Under the pieces are notes generated by a model, which worked only from the letters and a program-made list of their open reading frames with translations, ran no database searches and was not told where the DNA came from. Positions 1 to 8,656 of a DNA stretch of 64,000 bases are shown here, piece after piece. The translations under genes were made by a program, and so were the position numbers. Every line of letters starts with the position of its first letter. Within the stretch, counting starts at the first letter, position 1. The DNA comes from Candidatus Poribacteria bacterium (lineage in GTDB: Bacteria; Poribacteria; WGA-4E; WGA-3G), in the NCBI GenBank assembly GCA_022827625.1, contig JAJEIE010000016.1, positions 45,642 through 109,641 of the forward strand. Reading direction: 5' to 3'.

Positions 1-2373
1 GCCACTAACGCAGCAGAGGCACTCGGAAAAATTAGCGTCGTTACAGAAGACACCGTTCAAAAACTGATTATCATTGCGCTCGATAAACAGATGCGTGAAA
101 CCTTGCGTTCCGCAGCACTTACCGCACTTTGGCGACTCAAACCGGAAAAAGCAGTTCAGTCAATGCTCCTTATCACGTTCAGCGATGAAACCAGTCCTGT
201 CCTCCGTGCCAGTGCCGTCAAAGTTTTGAGTCGTATAAAAGCACCCGAAACCGTGCCTGTCTTGATATGGATGCTCTCTACACGATTCGATGAAATTTCC
301 GATTTCCAGAGGCACATGAAACGCGAGTATAAAACGCTTGACGCACTCCGAACCCAAGTCGATACTTTCCAGATCCAGTGGACCGCCGACTACCCACAAA
401 CGAACTACCGTACATGGGGTGAACTTAAACCGATTCCCAGCCTGGTGCGTAGTGAAGTCGCCCGTGCACTCGGTGTTATCAAAGGAGAAACCGTCATAGA
501 ACCCTTAGTTCGCGCACTTGAAGACGACGGACGCGCCACGGTGCGACAGAGCGCAGCATGGGCACTCGGGGAAGTCAAAGGTGACCCGACAATAGAACCG
601 CTTGTTACCGCACTCAAAAAGGACAAGCAGGGCGTCGTCCGGCAAGAAGCAGCCATCGCACTTGGAAAAATCAAAGGACAAAAAGTTGTCGATCCGCTTG
701 TCGATGCGCTGAAAAATGATAAGTATGAAACGACACGCTTTCAAGCCGCAAAGGCACTCCGAGAAATCCAAGCCGGGGATAAAGGACTCGTTGATGTCGT
801 CAAAAAGGGGTTAGGAAATTTTGATGACGGATATGAAGTCCAATCTGTACAAGACGAAGTCATCGGCGCATTAATCAAAGACGGAAACCTGGCGACTTCC
901 GAATTCGCAGTCGAGGCATTAAGGTCTGCCGATGATGAGTGGACGCGATGGGCACTTGTACATGTTATCGGCACACTGAGTAAAAAACCCGCACTTGATG
1001 CAATGGTCGCAGAACTGAATCATCCCAGCTTCGTTGTCCGTAAACGGGCGACAGAAACGCTCGGCGGTTTCAAAGAACGGAGTGTCGTCGATTCATTAAT
1101 CGCTGTTCTCGAAAACACCGGTGAGATGAAATCCATACGCGCAGGTGCCGCCAATGCGCTCGCTGGACTCAAAGACGAACGCGCCGCAACAGCACTCCTG
1201 AACGCACTCACCGATGAAAATGCTGAAATCCGATTACGAGCCGTCACAGGTTTAGGCAACCTTAAGGATGCAAAAGCCGTCGCGAAACTCATCGAAATTC
1301 TTGAGAATCCGTTAGAACCGGATGACATCCGTGCCGCCGCTGCAACAGCACTCGGTAACATCGCCGATAAAACAGCCGAACCCGTTCTGATTCGCGCCTT
1401 AGACATCCGCATCGGAAATATCTCGAAAAACGCGATGATTGCGCTCGGTAAACTCGAAAGCGAAGCAGCTATCCCGAAACTTATCGCTATCCTTGAGGAT
1501 AAACGGATCCCACTCGATGCCAGTACAAATGCATTAGCGAACGCTTCTGCCCGGACGAAAGCAGCAATAGCCCTCGGCGAAATTGGCGGACCCCGCGCCG
1601 CTGAAGCCCTCGGCAAACGCCTCATTGACGATACCGAATATATCGTCGCACTTGAGGACGCAGCAAACAGGAAAGCTATCGGTGCAGATGACCTAAAACG
1701 CAACTGGAGCTGGGAAGTTTTTGTCAACGCTGCCAAAAAACTCGACTTACCGGAATTCGTTGCCACTAAAATGGCTGCGCGTACAGCGGACACATGGGAA
1801 AATCATCAGGTCAGGAACGCCGCAATGGTTGCCTTGGGTAAGTCTGGTACTTTTACGGATACTTCCAAGTTTAAAGAACGCTTAGCCGATCCGGTTGTCG
1901 ATATCCGAAAAGCCGCAGCACTCGCCATTGGTCAAGCTGGAATCCGGGAACTCATGCCAGACCTCATCCAAATAATGACAGGTGAAACCGAAGTCAACAA
2001 GGATGTCCGGCGCGCTGCCACACAAGGACTCGGTGAAATCGCAGATGAAACAACAGTCGACATCCTTATCCAAGTCCTGAACAACGATGACAACCACGTC
2101 GAAATTCGACGCGATGCCTCAAGGGCATTGGGCAAAATCGGAACCGACAAAGCGGTAGATGCCTTGGTGGAAAAACTCAGAGCACTCCATGAAGCCCAAA
2201 TTACAAGAGGCCTCCGTCTGGATGCCATCAAGGCACTCGCAGACGCTAAGAACGCGAAGGCAGCCCCGCTCTTAGAATTGATCCTCCAAGATCAAGACGC
2301 AGAAATCCACTTCCAAGCGGCAGTCGCACTCTTTGAAATTACAGGTGAAGGCTACGGCTATAACCGCATATAA
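1..2373 (+). CDS. HEAT-repeat protein, 5'-truncated by the window edge
   Basis: The frame is open from base 1 (no start codon seen upstream of the first internal ATG at 91), so the gene begins outside the window; at least 790 codons are present. Almost the whole product is made of about 30-residue units with the pattern VRxxAAxALGxIKGxxxVxPLVxAL, typical of PBS-lyase/HEAT repeats that form a curved alpha-solenoid. No catalytic domain is visible in the part seen. HEAT solenoids are usually protein-binding scaffolds; the partner is unknown. The stop is 10 bases before the next start, with an AAGGAG in the gap, so it is probably co-transcribed with the NIPSNAP and PhyH genes downstream. Confidence 0.85.
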   Translation, partial: ATNAAEALGKISVVTEDTVQKLIIIALDKQMRETLRSAALTALWRLKPEKAVQSMLLITFSDETSPVLRASAVKVLSRIKAPETVPVLIWMLSTRFDEISDFQRHMKREYKTLDALRTQVDTFQIQWTADYPQTNYRTWGELKPIPSLVRSEVARALGVIKGETVIEPLVRALEDDGRATVRQSAAWALGEVKGDPTIEPLVTALKKDKQGVVRQEAAIALGKIKGQKVVDPLVDALKNDKYETTRFQAAKALREIQAGDKGLVDVVKKGLGNFDDGYEVQSVQDEVIGALIKDGNLATSEFAVEALRSADDEWTRWALVHVIGTLSKKPALDAMVAELNHPSFVVRKRATETLGGFKERSVVDSLIAVLENTGEMKSIRAGAANALAGLKDERAATALLNALTDENAEIRLRAVTGLGNLKDAKAVAKLIEILENPLEPDDIRAAAATALGNIADKTAEPVLIRALDIRIGNISKNAMIALGKLESEAAIPKLIAILEDKRIPLDASTNALANASARTKAAIALGEIGGPRAAEALGKRLIDDTEYIVALEDAANRKAIGADDLKRNWSWEVFVNAAKKLDLPEFVATKMAARTADTWENHQVRNAAMVALGKSGTFTDTSKFKERLADPVVDIRKAAALAIGQAGIRELMPDLIQIMTGETEVNKDVRRAATQGLGEIADETTVDILIQVLNNDDNHVEIRRDASRALGKIGTDKAVDALVEKLRALHEAQITRGLRLDAIKALADAKNAKAAPLLELILQDQDAEIHFQAAVALFEITGEGYGYNRI

Positions 2374-2383
2374 GGAGAATTTT

Positions 2384-2707
2384 ATGGCTTTTTTTGAACT
2401 ACGGCAATATAGAACGCAACCCGGTCAACGCGAGAATTGGGTGAAATATATGGAAGAAACCGTCTTACCATTTCAAATTTCTAAAGGAATGGTTGTGATT
2501 GGCAGTTTCATCGGCGAAGAAGAGGACGATCTTTACGTCTGGATTCGGCGATTCGAGAGTGAAGAACAGCGCGAACAACTCTACGCAGCCGTCTATGAGG
2601 ATGACAGGTGGGTAAATGAAATCTCACCCCGCGTCGGTGAACTCATCGATAGAGAACAGATCCTTGTCACACGGCTCGAACCCACTTCTCGCTCAGCACA
2701 TCAATAA
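2384..2707 (+). CDS. NIPSNAP family protein
   Basis: A 107-residue protein starting MAFFELRQYRTQPGQ and ending near LVTRLEP. Its two-stranded dimeric alpha/beta-barrel pattern (ELRxYxxxPG...W...GSF...WIRRFES) matches the NIPSNAP family. The start at 2384 is chosen over an upstream in-frame ATG at 2333 because an AAGGAG sits at 2372-2377 and the upstream ATG lies inside the HEAT gene. NIPSNAP proteins have no firmly assigned reaction; bacterial members often sit beside catabolic enzymes. It lies between a HEAT protein and a PhyH oxygenase in the same direction, suggesting an operon. Confidence 0.75.
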   Translation: MAFFELRQYRTQPGQRENWVKYMEETVLPFQISKGMVVIGSFIGEEEDDLYVWIRRFESEEQREQLYAAVYEDDRWVNEISPRVGELIDREQILVTRLEPTSRSAHQ

Positions 2708-2738
2708 GAAACTTCGCATCCAAAACGGAGGTGGTTTG

Positions 2739-3485
2739 ATGGGACCTGAAGAAAAATATCTGTTCGACCTTTGGGGCTATATCAACATCGAAAATGTCTT
2801 GGGAACAGACGAACTCGCTGAACTGAATGCCCTTATCGACGCACAAGCGTACCCCGATCCCGTTGACGACGATGTTCATTCACAGAGATTCGGGGGATTC
2901 TTGAGTTGGGAGAACGACGCATTCCGAAAACTCCTCAGTCACCCGCGCATCATGCCGTTCTTGGCAGAGATCGTCGGTCCAAAATTCCGGCTCGATCACG
3001 TCTACGGTATCCTGATGATAGAGGGAAATCCAGGCGGAAGGCTTCACGGCGGCGGAACGCCCTATGACCCAGCCCAGTACTACGTCTTCCGAAACGACCG
3101 GATGTATAACGGTTTAACCGTTGTCTCATGGGCATTGACCGATATGCTGCCAGGACACGGCGGTTTCTGCTGTATCCCCGGCAGCCACAAGAGCAACTAT
3201 CGGTGTCCTGACCATTTCCGACCCGTCGAGGAGAATCAAATCTGTATGGCACCCGTGCATCAGAAGGCAGGAGATGTCGTCATCTTCACGGAGGCACTGA
3301 CGCACGGTACCCTTCCCTGGACTGCTTCGCACGAAAGACGCTCGATTCTGTTTAAGTACTCACCCGGGCACGCCTCATGGGGACAAGGCAGATACGACGA
3401 TGAACTCCGCAATCTCATGGCAGACGAGGACCAGAAACTGATGCTCGAACCGCCTTACGTCGCAAACCGAAAACCGGTTGTCTAA
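2739..3485 (+). CDS. Phytanoyl-CoA dioxygenase (PhyH)-like protein with HxG in place of HxD
   Basis: A 248-residue cupin-fold protein of the Fe(II)/2-oxoglutarate PhyH family. The start at 2739 follows a GGAGGT box; a longer frame from 2616 overlaps the NIPSNAP gene and is rejected. The distal histidine (H189 in LTHGTLPW) and an arginine near 201 are present, as is the CCIPGSHKSN turn typical of PhyH. The proximal motif, normally H-x-D, reads RLHGGG (H103-G-G105), so the usual carboxylate ligand is absent at that place. That pattern is known from Fe/2OG halogenases but may also mean a different ligand, for example D110 in TPYDP. Substrate unknown. Confidence 0.75.
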   Translation: MGPEEKYLFDLWGYINIENVLGTDELAELNALIDAQAYPDPVDDDVHSQRFGGFLSWENDAFRKLLSHPRIMPFLAEIVGPKFRLDHVYGILMIEGNPGGRLHGGGTPYDPAQYYVFRNDRMYNGLTVVSWALTDMLPGHGGFCCIPGSHKSNYRCPDHFRPVEENQICMAPVHQKAGDVVIFTEALTHGTLPWTASHERRSILFKYSPGHASWGQGRYDDELRNLMADEDQKLMLEPPYVANRKPVV

Positions 3486-3528
3486 ATGGTGGTTTGTCAG
3501 GTTGGACGGAGACCATGCTATGCCTATT

Positions 3529-3558
3529 CGCTGGCAAGATTTCTCAATCTCGCCAGCG
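3529..3558. repeat. Palindromic repeat, GGCGAGGTT family (divergent copy)
   Basis: The arms CGCTGGCAAGATT and AATCTCGCCAGCG face each other across a 3-4 base loop. Related copies lie near 14107, 53993, 56461 and 61478. This copy is in the gap between the PhyH gene and the nuclease gene and could also act as a terminator. Confidence 0.6.
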
Positions 3559-3648
3559 TCGGCGACAATCTATAAATCATGCGCAAGATACCAGCAAAAG
3601 ACCTTGATTTCATTTTCACCCATTTACTATTCAACAAAAGAGTTGATT

Positions 3649-4650
3649 ATGGACTTTATTGAAGAACTTGATAACCTATCTAACCGTATTGCCGATTACA
3701 AAGATAAGGTAAAAGGCGAACAAGCTACGATAGATGCCTTTGTCAAGCCCTTTATACGTGCTTTGGGATATGACGATACTAATCCAACAGAAGTTGTGCC
3801 TCAATTTACTGCTGATATTGGCACAAAACAAGGCGAAAAGGTTGATCTTGCTATTCTCAAAGATGATAAAGTCGCCATGCTTATTGAGTGCAAAGATTGG
3901 AGTTCAGATTTTTCCAGAGAAAACTTTTCACAACTTTTCCGTTACTTCATAGCCGTTCAGGAAGCTCGAATCGGTGTCCTAACCAACGGTATTCAGTATA
4001 AATTTTACGCAGATTTAAAAGCACCGAATAGGATGGATGAAGACCCTTTTTTTGAATTCGACATGTCTGAAGTTCAGCCATCACTGGTCAATGTGCTCAA
4101 AAACTTTACCAAGGATAACTTTGATTTAGACAACATTTATTCCGCTGCAGGAGTTCTAAAGATAAAGCAAATCCTGATAGAACAACTGAAAACACCTACC
4201 AAGGATTTTGTTGAATTTTTCTACAATGCTATAAAACTACAGATGGAGATACAGGATTTCACAGCTGTTGTCAAGCGTGCATTTAATGAGTTTCTCGACG
4301 AACAGAGGGAGAAAAAAACGAACCGGAGTAATGAACGCCTCGCGAAGTTTACCAACCTCAAAGTTACTATGTCTGATGGGCATATCATACATCATCATAA
4401 TGGGAAAGAAACTTATATTGAGGTCCTTGAAAAGTTAGGACTGGAAAAAGTAATGCGTGTTCGCCCTAACATCGTATCAACAGAACAGTTTTCCCTCGCC
4501 ACTAAGGGGACTAAGCGCGGGAGGTTTTGGGTAAGAGGAACAAACGGATTCAGCACAGGTGATAGAAAAGCAGAACTTGAAAAGATCGCTAATCTACTTG
4601 GTGTTTCATTGCTTGTAGAACAAGTCGAGAAAAAGCCAAAGTCTAACTGA
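3649..4650 (+). CDS. PD-(D/E)XK nuclease, type I restriction HsdR-N-like orphan
   Basis: A 333-residue protein starting MDFIEELDNLSNRI. The N-terminal part resembles the nuclease domain of type I restriction R subunits and related stand-alone restriction/methylase-associated proteins: VDLAILKDD (Asp) followed by LIECKDW (E-x-K) gives the D...ExK catalytic core, then a GVLTNG segment. The C-terminal 130 residues contain a basic helical stretch (REKKTNRSNERLAKF) and an unassigned domain. The start at 3649 is used because the upstream extension to 3478 overlaps the PhyH gene and crosses a palindrome. No helicase motor, methylase or specificity subunit is next to it, so it is not a complete restriction system here. 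Confidence 0.7.
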   Translation: MDFIEELDNLSNRIADYKDKVKGEQATIDAFVKPFIRALGYDDTNPTEVVPQFTADIGTKQGEKVDLAILKDDKVAMLIECKDWSSDFSRENFSQLFRYFIAVQEARIGVLTNGIQYKFYADLKAPNRMDEDPFFEFDMSEVQPSLVNVLKNFTKDNFDLDNIYSAAGVLKIKQILIEQLKTPTKDFVEFFYNAIKLQMEIQDFTAVVKRAFNEFLDEQREKKTNRSNERLAKFTNLKVTMSDGHIIHHHNGKETYIEVLEKLGLEKVMRVRPNIVSTEQFSLATKGTKRGRFWVRGTNGFSTGDRKAELEKIANLLGVSLLVEQVEKKPKSN

Positions 4651-4680
4651 ACATCAAGGTCATTCAGTTTTCCATTTTGT

Positions 4681-4703
4681 AGCACAAACTGTTAGTTTGT
4701 GTT
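4681..4703. repeat. Dispersed palindrome, ACAAACTGTTAGTTTGT family, copy 1
   Basis: A near-perfect inverted repeat with arms AGCACAAACT and AGTTTGTGTT around GTT. A degenerate second copy follows at 4715-4735. Other copies lie near 7050, 10826, 11831, 37053 and 42531, all between genes. Confidence 0.8.
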
Positions 4704-4768
4704 TCTTGTGTCCGGCGCAAACTAATAGTTGGCACTATAACGCTAATTGAAAATTTCTGAATAACATT

Positions 4769-4799
4769 AGCCCCAGCGGGGCGATAGGTGTATAGAAAA
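4769..4799. repeat. Dispersed repeat, CCCCAGCGGGGCGATAGGTG family, copy 1
   Basis: A second, weaker copy follows at 4821-4850 (GGCGGGGTGACAGATGTATC). Reverse-strand copies are at 42551-42580 and at 42597-42628, where the repeat forms the C-terminus and stop of recD2. Confidence 0.65.
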
Positions 4800-4820
4800 C
4801 CTATTATCCCAAAGACCAAG

Positions 4821-4850
4821 TCTCGGCGGGGTGACAGATGTATCGTGAAC
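4821..4850. repeat. Dispersed repeat, CCCCAGCGGGGCGATAGGTG family, copy 2
   Basis: Shares the order G-rich core, then GACAGATGTAT, with the copy at the recD2 3' end. It lies in the gene-free stretch between the nuclease gene and the IS remnant. Confidence 0.5.
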
Positions 4851-4899
4851 ATATTTGAAAAAGGAATCAAATGATTGACATCACACTGAACTGCCAACG

Positions 4900-5075
4900 T
4901 TAATTTAGACCAAAAATCAGTAAAGTTAAGACAAATTTTTTCGTTGAAATTCGACAGGCATCAAATAGTCTAACGCCGAATGCGGGCGTTTCTGGTGATA
5001 CACTTGTAGGATAAATCGGATATCCTTTCATTTAGACCGTCATTATATCACAATCTTGGTTTAGACAGTGGCCCA
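4900..5075 (-). mobile_element. Remnant of an IS3/rve-type insertion sequence (integrase C-terminus)
   Basis: On the minus strand, codons from 5027 to the stop at 4926-4928 encode 33 residues containing YHQKRPHSALDYL and ending VEFQRKNLS. This is the conserved tail of IS3-family integrase-core transposases (the Y-x-x-x-R-P-H-S-A-L-x-Y signature). A TGA precedes it in frame, and the rest of the transposase is missing. GGTCTAAA/TTTAGAC strings occur at about 4905, 5032 and 5061 and may be the element's ends, with most of the interior deleted. No intact copy is in the window. Confidence 0.7.
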
Positions 5076-5140
5076 AATTTCCGATGGCAGTATATCATTC
5101 ATTCCGACAAAATAGTTACACGCCCGGTGTGCCGAAAAAT

Positions 5141-5169
5141 TTGATTTATGAAAATATATAAGGTATAAT
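5141..5169 (+). promoter_or_regulatory. Sigma-70-type promoter of the 5201 gene
   Basis: TTGATT, a 17-base spacer, then TATAAT. The predicted transcript would start near 5176, about 25 bases before the ATG at 5201. No clear Shine-Dalgarno sequence is seen in that leader. Confidence 0.6.
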
Positions 5170-5200
5170 CCTTATATGCTAGCATATCACCTCTAATTGT

Positions 5201-5662
5201 ATGAAAAATAGTCAGGAAAATCTTGAAAATAACGCTGAACACCGTGTAGAGAAGCACACCAATTTTCTGGGAGAAATTCCAGAGTCCTGGCAACGGTGTG
5301 CAAGGGCAGCCTTTGGATACATTTTTTGCCTCTATATGATCATCGCTGTCTCATCTGAAATTGCTGTTGCTATCCTTCCAGAAACGACATGGTTAGAAAA
5401 GATCATAACCGTGATGAATAACATTGAGTCACACCTATATCATTTCGGTATCGGTTTGGGGATAGCGATAATTGCACCGTGTTTGGCATGGGAGCATCTT
5501 ATGTATTTGCGAGAAAAACGAAAACGCGAGCAAGAACAACGGGCACGCGAGCAAGCGGAAGCGATAGTTGCTGAACTCCAGAAAGAGGTCGACCATCTAC
5601 GGAGTGAGTTAGCCGCACTAAAAGCACGTTCGCATTCGCCCCAGGGAGAGAATAGAGATTAA
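5201..5662 (+). CDS. Small membrane protein with two helices and a coiled coil
   Basis: A 153-residue protein not recognised as a known family. It has two predicted transmembrane segments (about residues 36-58 and 82-101) and then a strongly charged stretch (about 103-145) rich in E, R, K and Q with heptad spacing, likely a cytoplasmic coiled coil. Its own promoter lies just upstream, and it is flanked by the IS remnant and by the oppositely oriented dgoD-like gene, so it is probably monocistronic. Function unknown. Confidence 0.6.
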   Translation: MKNSQENLENNAEHRVEKHTNFLGEIPESWQRCARAAFGYIFCLYMIIAVSSEIAVAILPETTWLEKIITVMNNIESHLYHFGIGLGIAIIAPCLAWEHLMYLREKRKREQEQRAREQAEAIVAELQKEVDHLRSELAALKARSHSPQGENRD

Positions 5663-5776
5663 GCTCGCGATGCGCCGGAAATCATTCCTACCGATAAAAG
5701 GTATATCCCTTTCTCATACGCGAGCGTATAGAAGACTATTCAAGGCAACGATAAGACAAATTGCAGATACATCGCG

Positions 5777-6922
5777 CTACCAATCCGCAACACTGCCATC
5801 GGTATCATAATAGAATTCGCCGCCGAGTTCTTCAGGGTAGGTATCAAGCGTCTGCTCCGCTTCTGTTTCATCAATCTCAAACCCAAGCCCCGGTTTTGTC
5901 GGCAATTCGATGTGGCCATCTATGACTTGCCACGCCTCAGTGAATAAACCGTCCCCTAAACCGGCATCAATCTGTTCTTGAATCAGGAAATTCGGCACAA
6001 CCGCATCAACATGAAGGGAGGCAGAAAAAGCGACCGGTCCAATAGCACAATGCGGCGCGATGTGCATATAGTAAACCTCCGCCATGTTCGCAATCTTCTT
6101 CAGTTCAGTAATGCCACCGGCGTGAGAAGTATCCGGTTGGAGATAAGCCACCGCCTGTTTCTCAAATACCTCGCGGAATCCCCAACGCGTCAGCAACCGT
6201 TCACCCGTCGCAATCGGGAACGGCACATGGTCAGAAACGAGTTTGAGGGCATCCACATTCTCTTGCGGAATCGGTTCCTCAACGAACATCGGACGCATAC
6301 CTTTAAGTTCATGACAAATTTCAATAGCGAGCGCAGGGGTCATCTTACCGTGAAAATCAAACGCAAGCTCGACATCGGGGCCCACCCACTCGCGCATGAG
6401 ATACGCACGTTCCACAAATGCGTCAATAACCGCCGGCGGCTCGTGTCCACGCCACTTGCCACCGGGACCAGTTTTAAATGCCGTATAGCCACCTTTTCGT
6501 TGTAAAAACTCAAGACGTTCTTTCGCAGCAGCTTTGCCTTCGTCTGTTAAACTCCCAATGCCCCAATGTGCATAAACGCGGATGCGGTCACGCACCGCAC
6601 CGCCCAACAATTGATACGCAGGCACATCGTAGTATTTACCAGCAATGTCCCACAACGCCTGATCAACACCGGACAAAGCAGACATTAGGATGTTTCCGCC
6701 TCGGAAGAAAGCAGAACGATAGACGTGCTGCCAATGATGCTCAATCCGTAGCGGATCTTTACCGATAAAATAATCAGCAAGTTCCTCAACAGCCGCACAT
6801 GTACTTTTAGGTTTACCTTCAAGTGTGGTTTCACCCCATCCGACGATGCCGGTATCCGTCGTGATTTTCACAAGTCGCATCCGGCGACGCGGGTAGAATT
6901 GTTCAATCTTAGCAATCTTCAT
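5777..6922 (-). CDS. dgoD: D-galactonate dehydratase-like enolase superfamily protein
   Basis: A 381-residue mandelate racemase/muconate lactonizing enzyme close to DgoD, which dehydrates D-galactonate to 2-keto-3-deoxy-galactonate. Family landmarks are in order: FDFHGK (metal Asp and catalytic His), VEEPIPQEN (metal Glu), TGERLLTRW (metal Glu), QPDTSHAGGITE, and IAPHCAIGP (second catalytic His). Length and ends (MKIAKIE ... DGSVADW) match DgoD. The substrate could still be another aldonate. The gene is divergent from the sulfatase at 7162. Downstream use of the product would need KDPGal kinase and aldolase, not seen nearby, although a glycerate kinase is. Confidence 0.8.
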   Translation of the reverse strand: MKIAKIEQFYPRRRMRLVKITTDTGIVGWGETTLEGKPKSTCAAVEELADYFIGKDPLRIEHHWQHVYRSAFFRGGNILMSALSGVDQALWDIAGKYYDVPAYQLLGGAVRDRIRVYAHWGIGSLTDEGKAAAKERLEFLQRKGGYTAFKTGPGGKWRGHEPPAVIDAFVERAYLMREWVGPDVELAFDFHGKMTPALAIEICHELKGMRPMFVEEPIPQENVDALKLVSDHVPFPIATGERLLTRWGFREVFEKQAVAYLQPDTSHAGGITELKKIANMAEVYYMHIAPHCAIGPVAFSASLHVDAVVPNFLIQEQIDAGLGDGLFTEAWQVIDGHIELPTKPGLGFEIDETEAEQTLDTYPEELGGEFYYDTDGSVADW

Positions 6923-6945
6923 CTTTTTAACTATGTACTCCTGGG

Positions 6946-6970
6946 CACCGCTCCATTACATTTCGCGGTG
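6946..6970. repeat. 25-base palindrome, CACCGC...GCGGTG
   Basis: CACCGC and GCGGTG flank a centre TCCATTACATTTC. A matching 25-base copy (CACTGC...GCAGTG) lies at 45036-45060, upstream of recD2. Confidence 0.55.
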
Positions 6971-7049
6971 GTTTCCTGTGAATTCCAACCAAATTTGGGT
7001 TAAAGTAGTTGTAATACCATGTCCGAACACGAATATATCTGTCTGCTGT

Positions 7050-7072
7050 AGCATAGACTGTTAGTCTGTGCT
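7050..7072. repeat. Dispersed palindrome, ACAAACTGTTAGTTTGT family, copy 2
   Basis: Variant with arms AGCATAGACT and AGTCTGTGCT around GTT. The arms co-vary (AGACT/AGTCT instead of AAACT/AGTTT), so the pairing is kept. It lies in the divergent dgoD/sulfatase intergenic region. Confidence 0.75.
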
Positions 7073-7161
7073 GTCCTGTGTTCTGTTGCATAAAATCTAT
7101 AAGGCAACATGGATTTTTAGAAATCGTATAAGAATAACCTACCAGCAAGAAAGGAAAAAAT

Positions 7162-8499
7162 ATGTCCGCACAACCCAATATCCTCTTTATGATTGCCGAT
7201 GACCACCGATGGGACGCTATCGGCGGCATGGGCGACCCAACCGTGAAAACACCGACACTCGATTCCCTCATGGCGCGCGGAACGACCTTCCGTCAAACAC
7301 ATATCATGGGATCCCTCGTCGGCGCCGTCTGCGTACCGAGCCGTGCCGCCGTTCTCACCAGCGCGAATCTGTTCCGTAGCGGTGGCAACCAAATTAACCG
7401 AGATTTAGCAGTCTGGCCAGAAGTGATGCGTCAGGCGGGGTATCATACATTCTTTTCTGGCAAGTGGCATAACGATCGACAAACGTTCACGAACAGTTTT
7501 GATGACGGTGCAAAAATATTCTTCGGCGGCATGAGCGATCAATATAAAGTACCCGTCTTCGATTTCGATCCCACAGGAAAATATCCCAACGATGCCAAAT
7601 ACATCGGGGAAAAGTTTTCTACAGAACTGTTTACAGATTCCGCCGTGCAATTTATAGAAAACTACGATCAAACGGATCCTTTCTTCCTTTACCTCTCCTT
7701 CACTTCACCGCACGATCCGAGGACAGCACCCGGAGAATACGCTACGATGTATTCACCAGAGGATATACCTGTCCCAGAAAACTTCGTTCCAGAACACCCG
7801 TTCGATAACGGAGAAATGCGTATCCGAGATGAAGTGTTAGCACCCTTCCCGCGCACCCCCGAAATCGTCCAACAACACATCGCCGACTATTACCGGATGA
7901 TTACACACATGGACGCTGAAATGGGGCGCGTGCTAAGAACCCTCGAAGCCATTGGACAACTCGACAACACCATTGTCATCTATACTGCCGATCACGGACT
8001 TGCTGTCGGGCAACACGGACTGTTAGGCAAACAGAATCTCTATAACCACAGCATCCGCGTTCCATCAATATTCGCTGGACCCGGAGTCTCCGAAGGCGTA
8101 ACAGTGGATGCCTTAACCTATCTGTACGATGTTTTTCCGACGGTTTGCGACCTTACCAGTGTCGAGTGCCCAAATACGACCGAAGGCAAGAGTTTGGTCC
8201 CGCTGATGGAAGGTTGTGTCGAACGGGTACGGGCGACAGTCTTCGCGGCGTATAAAGACATCCACCGCACCATCAGTGACGGACGCTGGAAACTCATCCG
8301 TTACTATGTATCTGAGGAGACAGGTGCTGGCACGGATTGTATCCAACTGTTCGACCTGGAGCAAGATCCGTGGGAGACGACCAACCTCGCAGATTTGCCC
8401 GAACACGCCGACCGTATTCGCTCACTCGCTGCAGATATGAAAATGTGGCAAACCGAGAAGGACGATTTCATGAAGGATATACCGGTGTTGTTGGAATAG
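7162..8499 (+). CDS. Sulfatase (formylglycine type)
   Basis: A 445-residue alkaline-phosphatase-superfamily sulfatase. The N-terminal metal site NILFMIADDHRWD is present. The formylglycine motif C57-V-P-S-R61 has the C-x-P-S-R form that is converted by a formylglycine-generating enzyme. TADHGLAVGQHG supplies further metal ligands, and the C-terminal LFDLEQDPWETTNLA is typical of type I sulfatases. There is no signal peptide, so it probably acts in the cytoplasm on an imported sulfated sugar. A GAAAGGA box precedes the ATG. Flanked by dgoD-like and glycerate kinase genes, which fits sulfated-glycan catabolism. Confidence 0.88.
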   Translation: MSAQPNILFMIADDHRWDAIGGMGDPTVKTPTLDSLMARGTTFRQTHIMGSLVGAVCVPSRAAVLTSANLFRSGGNQINRDLAVWPEVMRQAGYHTFFSGKWHNDRQTFTNSFDDGAKIFFGGMSDQYKVPVFDFDPTGKYPNDAKYIGEKFSTELFTDSAVQFIENYDQTDPFFLYLSFTSPHDPRTAPGEYATMYSPEDIPVPENFVPEHPFDNGEMRIRDEVLAPFPRTPEIVQQHIADYYRMITHMDAEMGRVLRTLEAIGQLDNTIVIYTADHGLAVGQHGLLGKQNLYNHSIRVPSIFAGPGVSEGVTVDALTYLYDVFPTVCDLTSVECPNTTEGKSLVPLMEGCVERVRATVFAAYKDIHRTISDGRWKLIRYYVSEETGAGTDCIQLFDLEQDPWETTNLADLPEHADRIRSLAADMKMWQTEKDDFMKDIPVLLE

Positions 8500-8535
8500 T
8501 GGACCGCCCGCTTTTAAATTATAGGTAACCGAATT

Positions 8536-8570
8536 CGTAGGGGCGGGGTCTCCCCGCCCATCACCATATA
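8536..8570. repeat. GTAGGGGCGGGG...CCCCGCCC stem-loop repeat, copy 1
   Basis: GGGGCGGGG pairs with CCCCGCCC across a TCT loop and is followed by ATCACCATA. A second copy lies 60 bases on, and a related copy (GGGACGAGGTGACCTCGCCCC) lies inside recD2 at 43046-43072. Confidence 0.75.
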
Positions 8571-8598
8571 CAACACACCAAACGATGATAAACAATTT

Positions 8599-8630
8599 CG
8601 TAGGGACGGTCTCCCTGCCCATCACCATAA
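8599..8630. repeat. GTAGGGGCGGGG...CCCCGCCC stem-loop repeat, copy 2
   Basis: Shorter copy reading GTAGGGACGGTCTCCCTGCCC, again followed by ATCACCATA. The pair sits between convergent sulfatase and glycerate kinase genes and may also terminate transcription. Confidence 0.7.
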
Positions 8631-8656
8631 ATTTAGACTGAACACGCTAATAATTT

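Noticed and set aside
1020..1793. Long minus-strand open frame opposite the HEAT gene
   Set aside because: A Ser/Ala/Arg-rich shadow of regular HEAT codons with no recognisable domain.
3478..3648. N-terminal extension of the nuclease gene
   Set aside because: It overlaps the PhyH gene end and runs through a palindromic repeat; homology starts at the ATG at 3649.
3649..4650. Complete type I restriction system
   Set aside because: No methylase, specificity or helicase genes lie next to the nuclease.
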